From NCBI GenBank assembly GCA_965153455.1, contig OZ234497.1:5890001-5954000 (forward strand): DNA of 64,000 nt, written 5' to 3'. The notes beneath the pieces were generated by a model. The model was not told the origin of the DNA. It did not search any database and worked only from the letters and a program-made list of their open reading frames with translations. Shown here in pieces: positions 10,757-23,213 of the stretch. Position 1 is the first letter of the stretch. Each line of letters starts with the position of its first letter. Position numbers and translations under genes: made by a program. This DNA is from Sphagnum compactum. Lineage: Eukaryota > Bryophyta > Sphagnopsida > Sphagnales.

Positions 10757-11677
10757 TATATTGACGCGCTCCCAACTCCTTGAGGGACTCAAATGTAAGT
10801 CCAAACAGAAAATAGCAGAAGAGTAAGGAGTCAAGGCATGCTCTCTGGCTCGTAACACTTTGGAGGGGTAGAGGGGCATGCTGGAGCTTCGGGATGGGAC
10901 TAGGAAGAATGACAAGCATCAACTACTCACACGAACCTGCACAAAACCAACACAAAGTGGTTAGTGCATAGTTGAAGCACTTTTGGTGTTAGGATGAGCC
11001 ACGGGCAATTCGGATTCACAAGACTCACCACGGCCCGGACTTGGGGGAAGCCACCACCTTCCCCCTTATACTATATTCTGTGCCTCTCCACAAGGCCCAC
11101 ATCCAAATGACATTTTTGTCTCGGGACTCCCAAGTGGGAGTCCTAAAATTGCCAAAGTTGGGACTCTCGCGACTTTGGGGGTCCATACCTTTTCATGAAA
11201 ACATCGGATTGAGATGAGGTCTAAAGCAAAGTTGTAGCCCTCATCGAGAGCTTTTCAACGGTATTCACACGCCACCTGCACGCAAGGGAATTGGGTCGAT
11301 TCCCGACTTTTAGTGGTTGGGAGTCAAACTACCAATTTGACTCCCGACCCTTCTTTTTGCCATAACTTGTGTTTAGATGTCCAAATGGGTCAAGCGAGCC
11401 CATTTTAGACATCTAAGTTTCAATAGCTTTCCAATGATATAAAGAACTTTTCAATCTATTGCGTTTTGACCCCCGCAATCGCTCTCTGAACATTCGGGAG
11501 TCCATCGAAACTCCAATTCCCAAAGTGGAGTTCCTTTGGGAGTGTGAGGGTCTATTCCTTCACACTCTCTTGCACTCCCGGGAGCATGTGGCATGATTCC
11601 CGAGTTTCCCTCTTGGCTCACAATGTTGCAAACCCTTGCTTTGGTCGCGAGCCCAAGGCTAGGATTGCGACATACAT
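10757..11677. mobile_element. Solo LTR, family A copy 1 (911 bp)
   Basis: A TG...CA unit from 10762 to 11672 that aligns along its length with the unit at 50308-51174 in the same orientation. Shared landmarks are actccttga near the left end, gacttgggg and ccaccaccttccccctta in the middle, tttagtggt, and gagcccaaggctagg near the right end. Flanking pentamers are TATAT (10757-10761) and TACAT (11673-11677), a target duplication with one later change. No internal retrotransposon sequence is attached, so it is a solo LTR from intra-element recombination. It lies directly downstream of the surviving part of the prolyl oligopeptidase pseudogene. Confidence 0.8.
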
Positions 11678-11739
11678 AGGCCAAATCATAATCGAAATTT
11701 TTTAATTTCTGCACAATAAATGACTCACTCCAACTATGC

Positions 11740-13270
11740 TCATTGAAAACAGGGAGGCACAAATCTTACTGCATTGTTTAATATGAGAATTTCTGAAGTA
11801 AAAAGGACTAGACATATTAGAAATACAAAAAACACCTGGTTAATGCAAATAGCTACAAGTAAACCTCCATTATTGCCACCTTCAATGTAGAGTATGTTGG
11901 ATTGTGTGTAGCCCTCCTTTATCAAGTACTTTGCATGACACAAAGTCATCTAAACAATTATGTTTCTTCAAAAAAGAGCCAGATTTGTGCCACTTCTCCA
12001 TATTCTTTCCCACTTCTGATGTTTGTTATTGCCACAATTGCCCCGTAATGTTGAGTGAGAACCAAGTGGGACACATTGAAGTTGGGAGTAAGGCTAATGT
12101 TAAATCCCCCATAGTCGTAAAACAATGTTGGGTGGTTTCCATCTAGAACAAGACCTCTTTGTGTCACTAGAACAATGGGATCTTGGTGCCTTCATTACTA
12201 GTCACAAACACTTGCCAAGTTTCAAATGTAATACGGTCAAAAATGTCTACACTGACTTCCTTTAAGATTTGACCTTTGATTCTTCATTGGCAACCCATAG
12301 ATCATGTGATACATAAATCTAGGAGTCAAAAAGCTAATGAAGTTGAAAAAAACTTTGATTCTTTTCATTTTGTTAATATGTTGATCACTGTACCAATCTC
12401 CAAGGGGATCCAATGTTGCAAAATGCTTATCTCCAAATCATGTATTTGAAGCAAATGCTTGACATCGTTAATGTAACACAAAAGCAATTGTTTTTCGTTT
12501 ATGCAATAGATTGTTGATAGCACATTAATATTCAATTTGGGTGTCACATCTATTTAGTTTCTTGGAGCATTCAAATCAATTCAAGCAAGTTTATACCTAG
12601 GTGCATCCTTGTTGGTGAAAAAGGTGAAGATGGGTCCATCATTTGCTACTAATTGATATTGGGCTTCGAAATTATTGATTAGCTTTTGAAAGGGAAGTAA
12701 AGAATTACTTCCCTTGTTGTATCCTCGAAGACCTTCTGGAAGTGTTGTTGTGAGATCACAATAACAGAGTTTGTTGATAGGGTCACACCCAACTCCAATT
12801 AACAAAACCATATATTGCCAACCACACAACAAACCCATCCACATTAAGACGATGAAATGACAAGATGGAGACTTTAAACCATTGCCCTATGTAGCACATA
12901 TCAAAAGAAGTAAAGAAAATATGTTGAAACACACTGGAAACCATTAAAAGAGCTTGTTCAATTGCTTTAAAAGGAGTATGAACAAGTAACACCTTAGTGG
13001 CAAGAAAGAAACAAAAGCAACTTGGCCATCATCAATAATTTTTGCAGAAGACAACCATTATGGGTGCTCCAAATCCTTCTAACAGAGTATATCTTCTGAT
13101 TGCTTAGTGCCCAGATGATGGTAGTAGATCTCATGGTAGAAATTGATATTTGTTTCAGTTCCAACATCCGCTCTCTCTACTTTCCTGGCATACATGACAA
13201 TGTCAAGAAGGAAAATCCCAAACGAAGAGTGAACGAAAAAAGGCCACTTTCTTCTCCCCATTCTATTTTA
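11740..13270 (-). pseudogene. Prolyl oligopeptidase (POP, family S9) pseudogene fragment
   Basis: Five minus-strand pieces match plant prolyl oligopeptidase in order. They are 13079-13261 (ADVGTETNINFYHEIYYHHL), 12581-12844 (GCDPINKLCYCDL and FTFFTNKDAPRYKL), 12365-12547 (INDVKHLLQIHDL), 11958-12167 (YDYGGFNISLTP and AITNIRSGKEYGE) and 11740-11949 ([11 protein letters not shown] and EGGNNGG). The first four cover parts of the beta-propeller and the start of the hydrolase domain. In the last, the nucleophile elbow reads GGNNGG where the family has GGSNGG, so the catalytic Ser has become Asn. Frames shift and stops interrupt the pieces. The last piece ends at a plausible splice donor, and the C-terminal exons with the catalytic Asp and His are not found. 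The family cleaves short peptides after proline in the cytosol; this copy is dead. Confidence 0.85.
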
Positions 13271-13429
13271 TGGCAATCACAACTTGATCCCAAACAAGGT
13301 CTTCTATGTTGTGGATGCAAGAAACACAACAAGAACCCAAACAACCAAATTGCCTACTCCACCATTCATATGCCAATACTGAACACTACAATCAAGAGAT
13401 TTGGTTTTGAAGCAAGTGACTAGTACCAA

Positions 13430-14640
13430 CACTTTTGGGACAAAAAAGATGTTGAAATTGTTGCTATCCTGTAATATATGTTTTTAGATTTGGGTTTAGA
13501 GGTCTATTTGGTTTGATCTTACCAAATCCACAATCTCGTCATTGAGATCTTGCAAGTTGTGAAGGCCATTAACATGGTTATTGATAATTGTCATTCCAAC
13601 CATAGTTGTAATTCCAATAGCAGAAAGCTTGGTTGAAGAAGAGAATCCTTTTACTTTCGACTATGGCTATCAAAACCTACAACATTTAACTACTTGAAAA
13701 CCTAATGTACTTAGGGTTACATCCCCCCAAACATGGAAAATTACATCCATGTGAAAATTTTCATTTTATGAACACTAGTCATCTCCACATTGGCCAATGA
13801 GTGAGCCAAATTTTTTCCCCAAGTCCAAATCTTGCATAGATGCAAAGTCTCTTCTCTATGGCCAGAGCCAACAAAACCGGGTTTGATTTTCACAATCAGA
13901 ATCCAGACAAGAATTGGAATTGAAATTATTCTTTTGAAAAATCAAACCTAGAACTTACTAAGTTCCCAGTTCTATGTACATGTCGAAACTAGAACTGGAA
14001 TTGAGATACATGTTTTTGAAAACAAAGTGACAAGAATTGACAATTAAATTGTTAATTCTAGCTTGGGTCAGTAAGAACTGAACCAAAACTGTGTCTGATT
14101 TTCAAAACTGAAATCAAATTGAATTTTGGGTAGGAAGGGGGGTGGAGGGGCCCGGATTTAGAACTTTATTTATGTGTTAAACAAAATGGAAACCAAGACA
14201 CAATTTCATCTGGTGTTATTAAATTTAGTTTTTAGAATTGAAACCAGAGGTTATTCATAGAAGGAAGGAACTGGCTAACACTGGTCTGTTGTCTGTTCTT
14301 GTTTATGATAAACTCTTTTGAACAACCACACCCTAATCAACTAGCTTACTCTTTTCCCACAAATGAGTTAAAAAGTAAGCCTATCTTCACAAATAAACCT
14401 TGAAGATTCAAAGAAGGGGATGTTTGAGGTTAAGATTTATGATTGGATGATGTATGAGAGACTGATTTATGAGCAATTTAAGGTTAAGGCCAACTGATGA
14501 CTTTTCCTCTTCACAATTAGGTTCTGGAATTATGTCATTTTCTTCACTGAATTATATTACATAATCTTCTAGTGATGATTGTACATTCATAATAGTGACC
14601 CAAATGTGTCCATTGAACTTGAACTATATAGATGGAATAT
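13430..14640. other. Non-coding, nothing recognised
   Basis: No protein-like frame. It could contain further eroded N-terminal POP exons, but I cannot recognise any. Confidence 0.45.
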
Positions 14641-14730
14641 GTCTACTGACATAGGGCAGGGGCTTGACCATTCCACAATAAGTCATTGTTGAAGGTGCTA
14701 CCTCCATTCTGAGGTCCCAAGAGAGGCCAG

Positions 14731-14820
14731 CACTCACATGGATCGTACCAATGTTTTTCTTCACTCACATGGTCATACCAATGTTTTTCTTCACTCACAT
14801 GGATCATACCAATGTCTTTT
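14731..14820. repeat. Short tandem repeat, about 31 bp x 3
   Basis: Three copies of cactcacatgg followed by taccaatgtttttctt begin at 14731, 14762 and 14792. They lie just upstream of a repeat (about 14825-14945) that resembles 59775-59880. Confidence 0.8.
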
Positions 14821-14824
14821 TTTT

Positions 14825-14945
14825 TTTGAAGCACAACAGCAGACCCGACTTTAGAAGCTGTTGGCACCCCCAAGTCAAGCTCATTGAGAGAGGGCTGGCA
14901 GGAATTTTACCTGCACACCACTGAGTTTGAACCCAGGATAAACCC
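14825..14945. repeat. Dispersed repeat, copy near 59775-59880
   Basis: Both copies start after a T run with gaagcacaacagcagac or a close variant, continue through gagggc and cacctgcacaccactg-type text, and end near gtttgaa. The short length suggests a retroposed fragment. I do not see a full RNA polymerase III promoter pair in the right orientation, so I do not call it a SINE. Confidence 0.55.
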
Positions 14946-16380
14946 TTTGTTTATCCTTTGTCTCTTTTTCTTAAGCCTGTAAGAAAGCTTTCGTTCCCTT
15001 GCAACCCCCCCTTATAGATTGCAGGAGCACAAAGTGCGTATGAATGCAGGTTGAAGGAGCTCTGGTGTATCAAATTCTTTCTCAGAAACTTATAACTCCT
15101 TAGATTGTTGCATGTCCTAGTCCTGGTTGAATGTGTTTTTTTTGCCTGTGCAAAAGACATGGAAATTGCAAGGAGCTTTTAACAGGAGTTTAGAGCTTTT
15201 AAACACATGCTTATCTGATTTTTACTGAGTGGGGGAGAAACCCTAACATTTCTGTTATACAATTTCAAACTTTGCAACATGCTCCTCATACTAACAGTGA
15301 GAGGGTTTGGCACATTACTTGTGCTCTTTGTCTTCATTGGTGTGGCTCAACTATTTTCAAAGCTATGGGTCCTTGTCACTAGTAGCCTTTTCACTACAAA
15401 ATGCTTCTTTTCTTCAGCCCTTTTCATGTGTGTGCATGGCACAGCACTGTAAATGTTTCTGGAGTTGTGGGTGCTTTTGGTATAAAAAATTTCCAGCTAG
15501 AGAACTAGGTTCTAATAGTCTCCCAGAGGATTCTTGGTTTGTGTATTGTGGCAGTGGGATGCAATGTAAGCTTAGATGGTATAGTTTCCTGAGAAAGAAT
15601 TTGATTTGTACTCTAGAAACGATCTATTGTGTGGGCTATCTATGTGAAATTTTAGTAAAATTATCTTAAGTTCTTGTGTTTTCAGCCAAGAAGGATGCTG
15701 GTAATAACGTCCTTTACTTTGTTGATGTCAAGTAATTATCTGTGGCATGAACTAGCTACAGATTCTCTAGTTGCTGATAGGGCTCTTTTTCTCTTAACTT
15801 TAAACAATATAACTGTCTGCAAATAGTAAAGCTGATTAAGAAATTCCATTAATATCCTCATTCAAGTTGCAATAAGTTGATGGAGAAGATCAGAGTGTAT
15901 ACATTCTTGCACAATACAGGGACACTATGATAAAAAATGGTTAATCCTAATCACTGTTCCCATGAATACCAAATTAATATATTACAATACTAATATTTAA
16001 GAAGAAGAAAGAAGTTTGATTTCAACAAGAGTTAAGGTGTAATGTTTGCATATTAATAAGAATAGATCAATTTTTACACAAGAGGTTTAATCTTGTCAAA
16101 TGAAATGAAATCATTGAAAATTTAATAACATAAAAAGTCATGTTTTGATTAACTTACTCATCTTATTCAATAGAAAGAATTCAAATTCATGACTATCAAG
16201 TATTAAGGAAGGTAGTTGAGGAGAAGGCCTTGAGCACCTTCCAGAAATACTGGATGTTCGTGAGGCCATGTCGTTCTGTCCTCATTTGAGATTTCAAACA
16301 AGATCTTAAGATTTGATCATTAGCTATCACTGGTTGTCACATACATTTTGAAGATTTTGATTAACATGCCTTAGAGAAAA
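14946..16380. other. Non-coding with a 24-bp inverted repeat
   Basis: Sequence near 15070-15093 (caaattctttctcagaaac) recurs inverted near 15581-15604. No gene is recognisable. The 120-codon plus-strand frame at 15307-15669 is Cys- and Leu-rich and matches nothing I know. Confidence 0.45.
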
Positions 16381-16426
16381 CATAGCCAAAAAAAAAACCT
16401 TGAAAACCTTCATCCAAACTTAAGAA

Positions 16427-16690
16427 TTAACATCTCACAATAGATTTCAAAGCAATTATCACACTATTCAAATTTGACCCTTTGTCTTTGACATATGCAA
16501 TAATTTTTTTTCTCAACTCATATTGATTGAGTAATTTTACCACCTTGCTAGCTAAGGTTTGACCAATTTTTTTTATCGCCTTAAACAAACTACTAACCAT
16601 TTGTTTAGGTTGCCAATAAGATCCCACAAAATTAAAAACAAAAGTAAATGTATCATGTACCCCCTTGGACATTCATAAATCAAAGCTTGT
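16427..16690 (-). pseudogene. hAT transposase fragment, central region
   Basis: An 81-codon minus-strand piece carries the hAT signature stretch: FNFVGSYWQPKQMV, then LLNQYELRKKIIAYVKDKGS, ending in LNSVIIALKSIV. In the family this belongs to the RNase H-like catalytic region. Just upstream the frame reads FDL-stop-MSKG, where the family usually has a Trp, so a TGG has become TGA. Nothing convincing continues downstream of 16427. The N-terminal BED finger of a hAT protein lies on the same strand at 19768-20046, 3 kb upstream, with a MYB pseudogene between. Confidence 0.75.
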
Positions 16691-16699
16691 TGTTGTAAA

Positions 16700-17700
16700 A
16701 ATGCAATTTGTCAAGTTTTGGGAAAACATAATTAAATTTTTTTTTCCCACTAAATTAAACAATATTTAGGGGTTTGCATGCTATAGTGTACACAAAAAAC
16801 TATCACAATTTGATAGTTTTTAATAACTATCTAAGTTTCATGCATCATGGTGAAAATTTGAAAAATAATTTCCATTAAAATTTTGTAATAGTTGATGGTT
16901 TATGTCCCAATCTATCATTATGTTGTGAAATCAATGCACATATGAATGATATAATAGTCCAACAAAATATTATTTTGATTTCCAAAGCTTGAAAAACATC
17001 TTTACAATTCCAACAAAAGCACTAAGAAATACTACATTTAATGATAAACTTTCGATGAAATTTTACACATAAGAAAACCCTAATAAACAATCTTCCCCAT
17101 CAAAGATTTTGATTCTTCTTAAGGTTGAGGAATTTAAATTAAATGATTTAAAAATATTCATTAATACACTATGGTATGATAATATTGACGATTATGATTT
17201 TTTCAAGTTGAAAAATGTTCTTCCATTGAAGATTTATTTGGGCAAAGTGTTTTTTTAATCATTTGACAAAAATAAGATGAAATTTTTATTTTACGAAATA
17301 TGAAAAACCACCAACAAATAAAAGCTTACAATTTGTATGGTTACAGAGACAAAACTACATAACATGGCAAAGTTGCACATGATTTCACAACCTAAGGTGC
17401 TAGTTGATTGCAATAAAAAAGAGCTAGTGGTGATAACACCACCAGATTGAAATTAGGAAGGGAAAGTGTGTAACAAAAAGATCTGGAATCTTGCAACAAA
17501 TTTTCATAGACAAAAGTCATGGGTTTGGAGTGTGCATTTTTCTTGCTCAGGTTCTTCACAAATGGGTGCATTTTTTTCTTGCTCAGATTCTTCACAACTG
17601 GTTGTTGCAGACAACTTGGGAGGGATTGTCCAATAGTAGATTCGAGGCATCTAGCATTAGATTGTGGATCACCTCTTAGGCCCCCAAAATCCCAATTGGA
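16700..17700. other. AT-rich non-coding DNA
   Basis: No recognisable protein. A short direct repeat containing ttcttgctcaggttcttcaca occurs near 17540 and again near 17578. This may be intron or decayed body of the hAT element. Confidence 0.4.
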
Positions 17701-17724
17701 TACCTTAATGCAGGCATTTGGAGG

Positions 17725-19580
17725 TCAGTAGTAGTACTGCCACAGCAACTGTTGATTACTATTGAAATTCATATTCCTAGAATCGGAAGAAATCATGTTC
17801 ATTCTTCCTTGTTTGGTGCTGTTCTCTGAAGCTTTTTCAGGCTCTAAAATTAAAGATAGAAGAGAGCAGTGAAGACGTAAGTTTTGATTCACAATTTGGT
17901 CCAGAGTTGTTCCTACAAGTTGAACTGAGATGATATCATGTATAGTGCTAACTCTGGTGCTTGCTGCAGAGGTTGTGTGCATCCTCCTCACTGCACTTGC
18001 AGAAAGTTTGAATTGTGGTTGGACAACTGCTGCAACTGGTAGTGAACTTGATTCCTTTCTGTTGTTGGTGAAGTGGTGGCACATCATGGCCTGAATTGTG
18101 TCCATCAGCTGCCTCATTCAGCACTTCTCTTCCTCCTCCTCTTTCCAATGCTCCAATACCATCACACATAGCAACTGGATATGCACCATTGTGCTCATTG
18201 TCACACCTTGACCCAATATAAGATCTAGTACAGTTGATGAGTCTAGTATCATGGCACCACAGTTCACAAATGGAGCAAAACAGGCAGCAGATTGGAGCAT
18301 GAGGTTTCCAGTTTGTGTTGTTGCCAGTCTAGTGCCATAACTGCTTATGCCACATTCCCCGAGTCTTCCATGATGATCATCCTCATCTTGTACATGAGTT
18401 GCAGCACATAACAAATGCATGATGTTGTCAACATCAATTGAATTCAGATTGGCCTCAAAGTATGGTTCCAGAGTCAAAGAACTCTCCTCATCCTTGTCCT
18501 CCATCTATATAAAAATACAATTACATCCAGCTGCACCACCAAGCATCAAGCCCTAGAGCTCAATACAGTCATCATGATTTCCATGGCCAAGAAGAAGACG
18601 AAAAAAAACATACAATATCCTCACAATCCTCATCAATCAGTGTACCTGGATCTTGCTCCTTGTTGAATTTCTCCAACCAGTAGTATGAGGAGGAGGAGAA
18701 GATTTGCATGCAAGTTGTGGTGGTGATGATGGTGATGGTGAATCTGAGTCTTCTAGGGTTCCAAAATGCGAGTGAAATCTTGACCAGAAGCTCTGCTGCT
18801 ATTGTTGTTTCATTAGGCTTCTCAAGAAGTTTAGAAGAAGAAGCAGAAGAAGTGTTGTTTTTTATTCTCAATCTGAGCAACCACCTTAGACTGCTGAGAG
18901 TCGTGAAGGATAGTGCAAAGGGGTGGTGGTAACATGATTCCTGCAAGGAGACGTTGATTTGAGGTTTCAGAGTCATCGTCCATGATCATTGTTGTTTTAA
19001 TTCTGTGCTTGTGGCAAAGATCTTTCCGTCTAATTGTTGCATTCCAGTGATTCTTGATGGCATTTTCAGTTCAACCTGGAATGAACTTGGCAATGTCAGC
19101 CCATTTATTGCCAAGATTGTTAAGTGCAGACACAAGAACTTCTTCTTCCTCCTTGTTCTAAGCGTCACGTGCACCCATACCCCCCAACATGCAGATCATG
19201 GCCACAAAAAGTTGTTGAACAGATTCTTCAAGCAAATTTTCTGAACAACTTCTTGTAAGCTAAGAGAGAGATCCTGAGCAAATGTTGGTGAAAACCGAAG
19301 TGAGTGATCTAAAAACTGTCTCTCTGAGTCTCTTGCAGCTTGCTCATGATCTTCATTCTTTCAGGTCTCTTTCCGGGTTATAGGATTCTTTAGAGCTCAT
19401 GGATTTTCTTGTGCAGTTTCGATGAGGTTTTTGCAAGTGGGTAGTACTAACCTTGATGTCAAGGCGAAGATGATTGTGCCCGCGCTAGCGGCGTTGTTTG
19501 CCAATGCAACCTGTCAAGAAAGTAGCAATGACAGACCAGCATTGTTGTCCATGCCGCTCCACCAATTCCATCAGGTACCT
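17725..19580 (-). pseudogene. R2R3-MYB transcription factor pseudogene
   Basis: Minus-strand remnants of both MYB repeats. The R2 part (about 19452-19578) reads LMELVERHGQQCWSVIATFL, then GCIGKQRR-stop-RGHNHLRLDIK, ending at a donor GTTAGT. After a gap of about 280 bp, the R3 part (about 18990-19170) reads stop-NKEEEEVLVSALNNLGNKWA, then DIAKFIPG-stop-TENAIKNHWNAT. NHWNAT is typical of the MYB98/MYB115-like group. Stops replace residues that are normally Glu or Arg and Trp, and one R2 Trp is Gly. Further down a Gln run is cut by a stop. A plausible intron (about 18505-18603) leads to an acidic exon from 18504 with one TGA at 18118-18120 before the frame ends at 17725. The downstream part as MYB C-terminus is inference; the repeats are clear. 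Such proteins bind DNA in the nucleus. Confidence 0.7.
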
Positions 19581-19767
19581 TCAAAACAAGAACAAGAACA
19601 CACACCCACAATTAGGACTTCCTGCTGCTCATTTCCTCTTTAAGAGACGGCAATTGTAATCGTAGTCTGACAATAACAAAAATTGCAGAGTACTACGAGA
19701 ACGAGCAATCGCAATTTCGTAGCAGACAGACATACATTTATTGGACTATTGACTTCCAACTCAATTT

Positions 19768-20060
19768 TTATTTTATTATGGTACAATTTGCATCCACATG
19801 TTTTTTCAAACCATTTATTCCATAGGTTTTATCATATGTTATTAAACCTTTTTTTTTGTCTTCAGTGCTTGGATTAAGATTATTCACAAGATTAACATAA
19901 CAAATAATGCATCTCATAACTTGAGGACTTCCCCTTTCAACATTTTCCCCATCATTAACACAATAAAAGGCCCAATATGATGCATTTTTGTTATGTCTTC
20001 TCGATATTTTTTTTTGAAAATGCAACTTTTGAAGATTTGTTTGCAATCTTTTGGTTCATT
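19768..20060 (-). pseudogene. BED-type zinc finger, N-terminus of a hAT transposase remnant
   Basis: A 92-codon minus-strand frame shows a BED finger: RCIICYVN supplies the C-x2-C pair, KGLITYDKTYGINGLKKHV follows, and the last ligands are H-x4-C in HVDANC. BED fingers bind DNA at the N-terminus of hAT transposases. The expected catalytic part is not adjacent; a fragment lies on the same strand at 16427-16690. The intervening MYB-like material suggests a nested insertion, or that these are two unrelated hAT remnants. Confidence 0.7.
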
Positions 20061-23000
20061 ATCTTCTATTATGTTATTTTCTATTTAAAAACTTTCATTT
20101 TCTTTTGATGTTCCCACAATTTCCTCTTGATCAATATCCATTTCATTGACATTTAGTTCCATTTCATTTTCAATGGATATTGTATTTTCATTTTGACTAG
20201 ACTCCATTTGTCACTAAACAATTACAAGAAAATTACCTAAAATGAAGGAGAAATTAAAAACAAGTATCAAAATAATGTGTTCAATTTTTAATTATTTCAT
20301 CTATGCTATGAAAATCAAATCAAAGCATTTACAAACTATATTTACAATTTTATGAAAAATTTATTCAATTATCTCCCCTCTTTTGCTAGATCTAAAACCA
20401 AAATAAAAACTGTGAAAAACCATTCTTGAGCACATAGGGTCATGTTCTTTAGGTAGGAAAATTGATTTTTAACAAAAAGTTGATAAGAGGGCCAAACTTT
20501 ACAATTAAGTATCAATTTTGATTAATTGTTGAACTTTGCATTTATATAGACCCTTGTTTTAGGTTGTAAAACTTTTTACCCCTACAATCCTTAGCATTGG
20601 AGTGTGTATAATGTGTACATGAAATTAGACTTGATTTTTTGAACTAGGATGGAAATTTTTTGAATGTGATTTTTCTTTTGAGAATTATAATTGAAGAATT
20701 GGTTTAGAAGCTCCACTTGAAAAACCTTCGAATAAATTTTAAAGTGTCAAAATTGGGACTAGGAATTCTTTTACAAAGGAAGAACCACACAACAATGGCA
20801 AAATCCCCCAAAAAAAATTGGGTTGTTTTTAAACATTATAAATATTCCATCCCTTGAATAAATCAGGGTCTTTAAAGTCCAAATTTAACATTTCTTCTAT
20901 TAGATACATCCACAAATTCAATAAAACCTAGGAGTAGAACCCTTGTTTTCACTAAAACTAAAGACAATAATGAAAATGTAAGATGGGACTGCACCAAAGG
21001 AAAATAACTTACGACAAAACTCAAATCTTTTCATCAACCTTAGGATGATTTGAGTTTTTTCCTATTTCTTGTGTAATTCTTGTGTCTAGATAGGGGCCTA
21101 GCTTAGGTTATAGGATGCCTAAAAGGGACTTTGGGGATTACATAAAGCCTAGGTCAGCTAGGGATTTCTTAGCTTAGGGGATACATAGTGGTTATTTCAT
21201 TATTGCCTAATGTGGTTTTTATGTTGATTTATTTGACTAAAATTTTAGTCATAACATACAATGGACAAAAATGGTTTTAGTCAAAACAAACTAATCATTT
21301 TAAACATAAAATTGATTAAATCAATTTAATTGAGATGACTATTCAAAATGACCAAAATCACTAAAACTATTAGATGACATGGCAATACTAATTTTATTAG
21401 AAAAATTCAAATAGTAAATTATTGAATAAGTACATTTTACACAGTTTGTTTTTCATGCTAACTATTGATAGTTTGTTGAAACTTGCAATGGATCATCACG
21501 CTAATGTCATGTCCAAAGTGAATTTTGAACCATCACCTCTTTGACCATATTTCAAGGCCTTTGCCATCCAAAACCACCACCTCATGTGATGACAAAAAAT
21601 GATATTGGAAAATATATAAACACACATATATTTTGAATATCCCGCATTATAATTTGATTACATATTTTAGTAATTTCATACTTACATTGAGATTTATTAT
21701 TAATTTAAATTTCAAAATGTAAAATTGTATTAATGTTTATATTTTGATTTCAACAAAAATGAAGTATCATAATTTCATTAAAACTTATTTAAAATTTTTC
21801 ACAATGATATGAGTTTCATTTCTGAAATTATATAAGTAAGTTATATATTTTTTAATTTTATAAATTTAGTTAATCTTTTTGCTTTTTTACATTTCAAATA
21901 TAAAGACATTACATTAGTTCAAGTTTCACATGGAAATTAGTATTTTTTAAAAATTGAAAATTGAAAATCAATTTGATCTTCCATTTTCACACGTGATTTT
22001 GTTATATCTCATTTTTTTCCCCCTATTTTAAATTTTATGTGGAACATTATAAACGACATGAAATTCTAAACCCTAAACCATGAAATTCATAATCCATTTC
22101 CATTTTTTGGAATAATAGTAGAAATATTTTAAAATTCATTTTTATTATTTAAATATTTCCACGTCATCAAAAACATTTTTATAGTCATAATGAATCATAT
22201 TTAAATGATAAATTTTAATTAGATTAATCAAGTTAAACAATTCCATATGAATGCTACATATGCCATGTGTTTAACATAATGTTTATTTTGATTATATAGT
22301 TTTTTTCAATTGAATTGAACATATTTAGTTTTGAATTTCATCAAATTGAACATTGCCAATCAATTCAAACAAATGTACTTGACTCTATAATAATCTTAGT
22401 TGTGATTCAATTAATGAAAAAAATTATCTTTTTGTAATAATGTTTACGGGATTACTTCAGATAGACTCAAATTGGAAAGAAAAGCTTATATAAAGCTTAT
22501 ATAAAAGGCTATCTAAAAATTATTTAAGTATCTACCTAGGTGTCCACTTAAGGTTGATTAATAACCCTTATGTAAACTTTATGTAGCCTTTAATTATCCC
22601 CTAATTTAAATAGGTCCTATGCAACACCTTAAGTTGTCTTTATATCACCTTTTATGTTAGGCTTTTGATAGCCAGTAGCACCCATATAGCCCCTAACATA
22701 GATAGTCCTTTATTAGTTTCATAGATAGACCATAGGCAGCCCTTAGGTAGGTCCTAATTAATGTTGGGTAGGTATTTAAAAAACATGAAAATAAGACAAG
22801 GTTTCAAGTTGGTTCTTAGTTTGAAACCCTTAACGTATCACATTGAATGATGCCCTTTATGAAACCTGGATGCAGGGTTTTATGTAATGTGAAAACTGAA
22901 CCTTTAAAACCCTGATCAAATGTATATTTAAATTTTATTGAGACCTTGACATGTTATTAACAAAAACCAGGGTTAGGGTTTCAAGGTTTAGAATTAATTA

Positions 23001-23200
23001 AGTAATTAGTAAGGTTTAATGTTTAATCAATAGTTAGTAATTAACTTAAGGTTTAGTTAAGTTTAGGATCAGGCAGTAAGTAACGCCATTTGCCGCTTGA
23101 TATAAATAAAGTGTTTCAAGCTTTTTTTGTCACTTTTTATTTGTTGTTTGTCGCTTAGATTAATTATGTTGATTAGTTGTTTTGGTTAGTAGTTAGTAGT
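20061..23200. other. AT-rich non-coding DNA, nothing recognised
   Basis: Long AT-rich stretch without a protein-like frame. Phrases built on TAGG and CCTAAG recur loosely near 21080-21190 and 22540-22770 and again near 24610-24710, probably an eroded repeat. A few TTTAGG-like words occur near 22970-23075, too sparse to call telomeric. Confidence 0.5.
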
Positions 23201-23213
23201 TTTTGTTCAACAT

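Noticed and set aside
14915-14940. tRNA-like B box (gtttgaaccc) suggesting a tRNA gene or SINE
   Set aside because: No A box at the right distance, no cloverleaf, and orientation conflicts with the T run that would be the tail.
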